From Turnera subulata (taxonomy: Eukaryota; Streptophyta; Magnoliopsida; Malpighiales; Passifloraceae): 64,000 nt of DNA. The position numbers and the translations under genes were made by a program. The stretch lies in NCBI GenBank assembly GCA_028386065.3, contig JAKUCV010001619.1:64218-128217 (forward strand), in the 5' to 3' direction. Below, in pieces: positions 58,140 through 64,000 of this stretch. The notes below the pieces were generated by a model, which did no database searches, was not told the DNA's origin, and worked only from the letters and a program-made list of their open reading frames with translations. Numbering within the stretch: position 1 is the first letter of the stretch; every line of letters starts with the position of its first letter.

Positions 58140-59853
58140 ATTATGATCAAGATTTCCAAGTGAGTAGCTTTAATAATTGAATAATCTTAATTAGATCTCA
58201 TTTTTGTAGTTCATTGTATCATGTGTTGTTTCTTAACACAGTATCCGAAACTTGTACACTAATCCAACAATGGAAGCAGATTGCTTACAGAAAAGAACAT
58301 TAACATTCCAAACAAAATTATTGTCGGAAATTAACAATTTTTCTTTTTAATTTCATGTGGTTGGTTGTGAGCAATTTCTTTCGACCTGATCCAAATGATT
58401 TCTCTTTGAATTGAGTCCTTGGAATTCTCTAGAAGACTAGATGTTAAATTCTCTGAGTCTCTATTATTTCTTTATTAATTAGTTAACAAACTTTTCATAG
58501 TTTGCTTATGGACTTCTTGTTCTTGATTACAAAAGTTGTACGATCAGCTAGAGGGATTGCATTCCCTGATTTTAGGTTGACATTAAGGCTTCTTATGAAA
58601 ATTAAGAAATCAATTAAAATAACCTAAATTATGAGAACAATATTTGACTAGATTATTCTTGTATATGGATTTGATTCATCAAAATTTTCTTATTTTCATC
58701 ATTTCATGATGATAATGTTGTTGGGAAATAATAAACATTTAAATATGGGTTTCTCATGTACCAAAGAAAATAAATATGGGTTTCTCCAACACCAAATATT
58801 CTAGAACAGAACTACTTTTGTAAGATTTATACTTTAACGAAAGTAGTACTATTAATTATGTGTTGATTAACCGATAATGGAAAAGGAGAGAAAAATATCA
58901 ACATGATCAATACACTATCCTATACTTGTAATTGCGCAATATCCAAATTCAAACAATTAATTGAAAAAAACTGAGGCGTTTCAAATCGTTGTCACCGTAG
59001 ATATGGAGGAAATATCCAGATACACGTACCCGTCCCTTTCTTAGTTGTATATTTTCTTTCTTTTTGCCGATTAAAGGTCACTTTCTTAGTTGTTTATCCT
59101 TTCTCCGATATTGCAACACTGATTCCATGAAACCAAACATAGAAATCCCAGCAGGAAATTAAAAATAATGTAGTATTACAAAAGAACACATTAATTTAAT
59201 CCCGATGGGTTAAATCAACTGGTTGGAGTTGTTCTAGCTTAACCAAAGAATCTCGAGTTTGAGTATTGGAAACGCAGCACTCTAAAGGCTAGTGGCGACG
59301 CGTTGTTATCCCTTAAAAGTGGGTTGGCTCAGGACACCAGTACGAAAAGAAAAAAAAAAGAACACATTAATTTTATACAACCACGTCAATAAAGAAAAAA
59401 AACCTTTCCCCAAAGCACAGATATCTCACGTCAGGAATTTGATGAAAACTACAACGCGGCAATCAATGATTAGGCAAAATCATTAAATCAGTTCCATAAA
59501 GGTAATAATTAGATTTTTGAGAGATACACGAGTCGAACTACTGTTAATTGCGTATTCCAAAACTATAGAAGCTTTATCTTGGGGCCTTACACGTTGGATA
59601 AACACAACGTGTGAGGGATGTTGTCGTGTAAATAAAGTCAATAACCGATTAAGGCGGTGCTAACTTGCCTTCTTTATCAGTCATTGCTCCCTTCTTTCTA
59701 GGCCTAGCTACTAGTGTGTGTGTATATATGATCTTTTGAACCCAAGATTAATAAAGATTGGGCATATATTTGCAAACTCCTTGTTTTAATCAGCTTCTCT
59801 AAATCTCTAGTCTAAAAACCAATCAAAATTCTCTTTTGAGGGTTTATTTCCTT
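58140..59853 (+). promoter_or_regulatory. Intergenic region upstream of the UPF0496 gene
   Basis: AT-rich with no transposon domain recognised. A TATA-like 'gtgtatatatg' near 59720-59731 lies about 125 bp before the upstream ATG at 59854. Nothing else is supportable. Confidence 0.4.
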
Positions 59854-61386
59854 ATGAGAAAGCTTGTGTGGGACAGACTAAAGTATCCCTTTTCCAGGGC
59901 AGGTGAGCTTCCCCCACCATCATAATATACGCCTTTATTATTCTCAGTTTTGTCTCCATCAAAATTAAAAACAAAAAAAAAATTCATAGCTTTCCATAAT
60001 TGGAATAATATTTTGTTTTCGCTCCCATAAAAACAAAATTATCACAGCAGAATTAGAACTTTGCTCCTCCAGCCCCAGCCATCTTCATGTTCTTTCTTTT
60101 CCTCCTCTTGTTTTTCTTTTTTCTTTCTATATATAAATAGTGGAAGAGCTTGAGTCTGATCTTGAACCCTACTTGATCGAAGGGCATATATAGTTTAGCC
60201 TTGTTGCTATAAGGTATCCACAGTGAAGATTATGAATCCTGATAAAGTTTATTGTTTTCTGGTTTCAGGGAGATCGCCCAAGGAAAGGGTCGGCGCAGAT
60301 AGCTTAAGCAACAAGTTAAACGTCAATGAAGAGTACAAGGAAGCTTTCAGGACAAAGTCTTACGTAGAAATGTGGAGCAAAGTAGAAGGCCAGCTAAGAG
60401 AAACGTGTGATCATGATCACGGGGGAGTTGTTGATGAGGGGCTCTCTTCATCATCACCCTCTGTTCCTAATTTGTATTTCCATCTCTCCGATTTCTTGTT
60501 CAATCCAAAAAAGCAAGAAACCCTGCATAGAGAAACCATAGAAGCAGGCATGAAGTTGCATCGCCTCCTTGGGGACTATTTCGAAGCCAGCTTGGAAGCT
60601 TGTAATCTTTGCGATTCCCTACTCCAGTGCGTCAAACAAATTCGAGCCAACCATAAAAGAATCAGAAAGGCAATCAAGTTAAGCAAAAGGGCGCACGATT
60701 CTGAATGTAGCTTGGACAACAAAGTGTCTTCTGCAATATTCAGGGAGCTTGCTGCATATGCATTGCTGAAAAACCCCCTGTCACGGGTTCCAGCGGTTAG
60801 AATTGGCAACATTCATGACACAAACATGGAGTTGCTCAATAGTCTGACTACAGAACGCAAGAAGATTCAAAGGAGAGTGAAACTCAAAAGGATTGGCAAG
60901 AAGGTTGGAGGGTGTTTTCTTGTTATATCACATACTTCGCTCGTTGTTGCCTTGCTAATAATCGCAATTCACAGCATTGTTGGCATAATGGCACTACCGG
61001 GATTAATGGGTTGTACGGCCTGTTTTCTCAGTAAATTTAAGGGAGGATTCAAGAAAGGCTTGCTTGAAAATAGACTCTGTGTTCAGCTCGATCTTGCCGC
61101 AAAAGGAACTTACATATTGATCAATGATTTTGACACCATGAGTAGGCTAGTGAGGAGGCTATATGAAGAGATAGAACACAGGAAACTTCTTGCAGATATG
61201 TGCATCAGGAATGAAAACACTAAACTGTTAAGGGAGGTGGTAAAGGAGTTTCACATTCACGAAACTCGTTATCTGGATCAGCTGGAAGAGCTTGAAAGAC
61301 ACATTTATTTGTGTTTTCACACCATAAACAGATCCAGACGGCTGGTGCTAGAAGAGACAATTGTTGCCACGGCTGATATTCGATGA
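59854..61386 (+). CDS. UPF0496 (DUF677) family membrane protein
   Basis: The preferred model has exon 1 at 59854-59902 (MRKLVWDRLKYPFSRA), a GT-AG intron 59903-60268 and exon 2 at 60269-61386, giving 388 residues. The 'gtttcag' acceptor and codon phase fit, and the junction ...SRAGRSPKERVGADSL reads naturally. The alternative is no intron, with translation from the ATG at 60232 (MNPDKVYCFLVSG...), supported by a strong TATA box at 60128-60140. From about residue 30 the protein has the family layout: LNVNEEYKEAFRTKSYVEMW, a helical region with SDFLFNP and DYFEASLEACNLCDSLL, an RRVKLKRIGKK basic patch, two hydrophobic segments at about 61 kb (60910-61030), then a C-terminal helical domain. Relatives are plant-specific and mostly uncharacterised, some linked to stress. 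No enzyme motif is present. Confidence 0.88.
60128..60140 (+). promoter_or_regulatory. TATA box (alternative promoter or intronic)
   Basis: TATATATAAATAG lies about 95-105 bp before the ATG at 60232 and is preceded by a long pyrimidine tract (60070-60127). In the spliced model it falls within the intron, so it may drive a second, shorter transcript. Confidence 0.5.
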
Positions 61387-62214
61387 ACATACCTTTATGG
61401 ATGATGGGGATACTAGATAAGGGTATCTGCTATTGGAAGGCAAGCAAATCTAGCTCAGGAAACCATATACAGTTCATTTTGGAAACACTAAACTCATTAA
61501 GAGTTCTCATTTTTTAAGTTAATTACCATTCTTTATGTAAATTTCAATAACTTAGTAATATTTACAGCGGTTCACTGCAAATCAAAGCAAAGTTGAAATC
61601 CAGAATATTCGTAAAGTGTCTGCACCCAGTGTGCACTTGCCTGTTTTTCTGCTTCTTTTGGATGCTAGCAGAATCAAATAACTACAGTACTAATCAATTT
61701 CGTGATAGCAAAACTTGGGCCTCTACTAACACATTGCTATCAGGCATTAATTGAGCAGTAGCTCCATCAAACCGACAGATAGCCTAGGTGATACTGGTCC
61801 ACAGCAAATCCAGAAGCATTTCCCATTACAAACAATTTGAATGAATAAATGGAATCCATTTCAGCTTATTGTTATTATACAGTTCCAATAACAAAACAGA
61901 AGCAAACTACATCACTCTGTTTCTGTTTCTTCTGTTCATGCTCTGTTATTCTTCTAGTTTTTACCAACGGAAGCTTAAAAAAATGATGACACAGTCTAGC
62001 AAAATACAACACAGAAAAGGGAGGAATTATAAAGTTCCCTTTGTCTATTGAGATATTGAAGTGATGAATCAGCAAAGAGATTAACCTCGAGCAGTAATCC
62101 ATCAAAAGTACAGATGCAGCGTGGAATTTCCAATGAGCATGTCTATCAAAAAGAAAGCCTGGCAATTCTTGCTTTTGTCCACAGCCAAAAAATTAATCCA
62201 ACTATAATAACTGG
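61387..62214. other. Convergent intergenic region
   Basis: It holds the 3' UTR of the UPF0496 gene and of the minus-strand Abitram-like gene. Short frames on both strands at 61869-62165 have no motif. No terminator-like or repeat structure stands out. Confidence 0.55.
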
Positions 62215-64000
62215 TTATCTACCTTCCCTCAATTTCTTGTAGTCTTCAATGCTCAACAGTGAATCCTTGATCTTCAGCCAGTCTGCTAGCTTTGGCATCA
62301 AAATAGCAATGTATCCTTCTCTATCTGCCTGCAATTTCACCAAAAAACTGTTGGACTGTCACCGTAAAAGCACAAGATATTATACAGGGAACAGTGAGAC
62401 AGAGAGATGATAATTTTTAAAAGAGAGGGAGATTAGCTCCTCATCTGCCATATCAATAAGTTGAATTGAGGGAGGGAAATATTTCATTATAGGTAATGAT
62501 CGATCTAAAGGTTCCTATCCAGCAAGAAAACTAGCATTTAACTGGCATTCTGAGTGCATGGCAAAGTTATGCTCACCGATGAATTGAGCAATCCAGGCTG
62601 CTTGATTAGTCTATCATTTACTTCCAACAGAGAGCCTTTAACGCAACACCTACAAAATGTTGATAGCCAATTTTGGTCTCACCACTAATTAGAGCAACCA
62701 AATGAAGATAGGAGCACAAAAGGAAATGGGTATGTCAAACCAAGTCTACCTGACAGTATAGGAAGCCTGGCCAGTGCAAACTTTACACAAGGCAGTGTTC
62801 GACTCAAAGTGTTGTGCGTTCTGCAAATATTAGCCCCTACTTTAGTAATTGGCTAATAAGTAACCCATACTTAATAACAGAATCAAAATAACATTTCACT
62901 CCCCCCTCCTCGTGGATAGCCACTGTGAAGAAAATCAGATTTGAGAAACAATAAACTAAGAAGATGAACATTATCATCCAAGGCAATGCGTTTCTCTGTG
63001 TGCACGTATACTGAACAATAAGAGAGAGTGAGAGTAAAAGTTAAACAAAAATGTTTGAGGCAATCCTAGACCAATTTCAGTGTATTGTATAAAGTCAATG
63101 TTAGAAACTCAAGTCTTAGCCTGATTCCAACCTCAACAGAGTGGCCAGACCAGAGACAGCATTGGAAGAAAGTTTTAAAGTTGAACGCAATCCCCTTAAC
63201 CATATCGTTTACACAAACCAATCTCCCATAGCACTAGCAGTATCCAACTTCGTAATCAGCCACCCAAGCCAGCCAAAAATAGAACTAGTGAGTTCCAAAA
63301 GCAATAGAACTGACTAAACTTTTGGCCACTATCTCCATAAAAGCAGATGATTAATAAGTAAACAAGCAAAGACTTGTCCAGAAAGGAAGAAGAATTCTCC
63401 AAAGAAGAATAGAGGAAGGCCACCTTTTTACGCTTTCCGGTCACCTTCATCCCACTGCGATCGGACTTGCCAACATTAAAATCAACGGCTGTGATCCCTC
63501 CTTCATCCTTAAAAGCTACATGGGTAGGCGCCAATCCAATCACACACAACCTTTTTCAGATTAAAAGAAAAAACGAGAAACAAAACATTATTGAAACATG
63601 TACCCAAAAAAGACATTAATTGAAAGTTGAAACACAAACAGAAAACAGAAGACAAGAAGGATTAAAAAAAAAAAAAAAAGAAAAGAAAAGCGGTACCCAT
63701 TGGCGTGTCGATAAACATACTGGTCGTGTCCTGGCTTCATGAAATCTAAATCACAAAGAACAATAACATTCTGGTAAACCACTTGCCTTGCTATGCATAT
63801 TAGAAAAAGAAAAGAAGAGGCCTATGAAGCAGTGCAGACCTGCGGCGAAGTAGGAGATAAAGTTGGTTTGAACAGAAGAGGGAGGAGAGAGGGGGAGATC
63901 ATGTGAACTGGGCACAAGTAGCTTATGAACCTCTTCATCATCATCTTCTCTTTGCGAGACAACCTGGTTTAGTTGCTGTACTTGTGGCTCTTGGTCGTGG
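62215..64000 (-). CDS. Abitram/FAM206-like protein (5' end outside the window)
   Basis: Minus-strand exons, in transcript order: 63840-64000 (partial), 63697-63790, 63424-63550, 62751-62821, 62577-62649 and 62215-62328. Introns are GT-AG and all phases agree; 212 residues are visible. The start codon lies beyond 64000. The protein has the lipoyl-like (biotinyl-type) fold family signature of Abitram: HANGLCVIGLAPTHV, VTGKRKKNAQHFES, a Cys-containing LCKVCTG...YTVRCCVKGSLLEVND, and DREGYIAILMPK near the C-terminus. In mammals Abitram (Simiate) binds actin and modulates transcription. In plants I know of no assigned role. The N-terminal part is acidic and Gln-rich, probably disordered. There is no signal peptide or transmembrane segment in what is visible. 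It converges with the UPF0496 gene. Confidence 0.85.

Noticed and set aside
60223..60231. GTG at 60223 as start codon of the UPF0496 protein
   Set aside because: GTG starts are not expected for a plant nuclear gene. The next in-frame ATG is at 60232, and a spliced upstream exon fits better.

Overview
This is nuclear DNA from a flowering plant, most likely a eudicot. Genes have GT-AG introns and plant-type products, intergenic DNA is AT-rich, and about three quarters of the window is nested LTR and LINE retrotransposons of plant type. Only three host genes can be supported: a complete six-exon cinnamyl-alcohol-dehydrogenase-like (CAD/MDR) gene at 10510-14996 (+), an intact DUF677/UPF0496 membrane-protein gene at about 59854-61386 (+), and the 3' five exons plus part of a sixth of an Abitram/FAM206-like gene at 62215-64000 (-), which runs off the right edge.

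Layout. 1-626 is an array of the palindrome AACATCGATGTT. It is followed by a piece resembling the LTR of a non-autonomous element found later in the window. 1416-6213 is a decayed Ty1/copia element (+) with its 3' LTR. It abuts a second, minus-strand copia gag/protease fragment (6209-8023), which abuts a LINE fragment (8025-8640). 8742-9264 is an inverted-repeat element. The CAD gene follows; its 2.7-kb last intron carries a 1547-bp inverted-repeat transposon with a perfect 8-bp target duplication. A third relative of this inverted-repeat family lies near 15784.

16893-37026 is one L1-type LINE on the minus strand (ORF1, endonuclease, reverse transcriptase, RNase H). It is split by a 13.4-kb Athila-type Ty3/gypsy element (19549-32945) with both LTRs, PBS, PPT, gag, pol and an env-like ORF. 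The LINE reading frame resumes across the insertion. The LINE itself landed in the poly(A) tail of another LINE (37048 onward).

38119-58134 is a second large nest: one LTR element (TSD ATACT on both sides) whose left LTR holds a non-autonomous element (38891-46482) and whose right LTR holds a decayed copia element (50801-58034, TSD CCTAC). The interior of that copia contains a GC-rich island and an assembly gap of about 640 N.

The order of insertion can be read directly from target duplications and from the uninterrupted homologous copy of each site. No CRISPR, tRNA, rRNA or operon-like system was seen. The least explained signals are three independent sets of short hairpin-forming palindromic motifs (AACATCGATGTT, GGGGTAGCATGCCCC, ACGATCGT-like) associated with retroelement DNA, the Abitram homologue, and the alternative 5' end of the UPF0496 gene.
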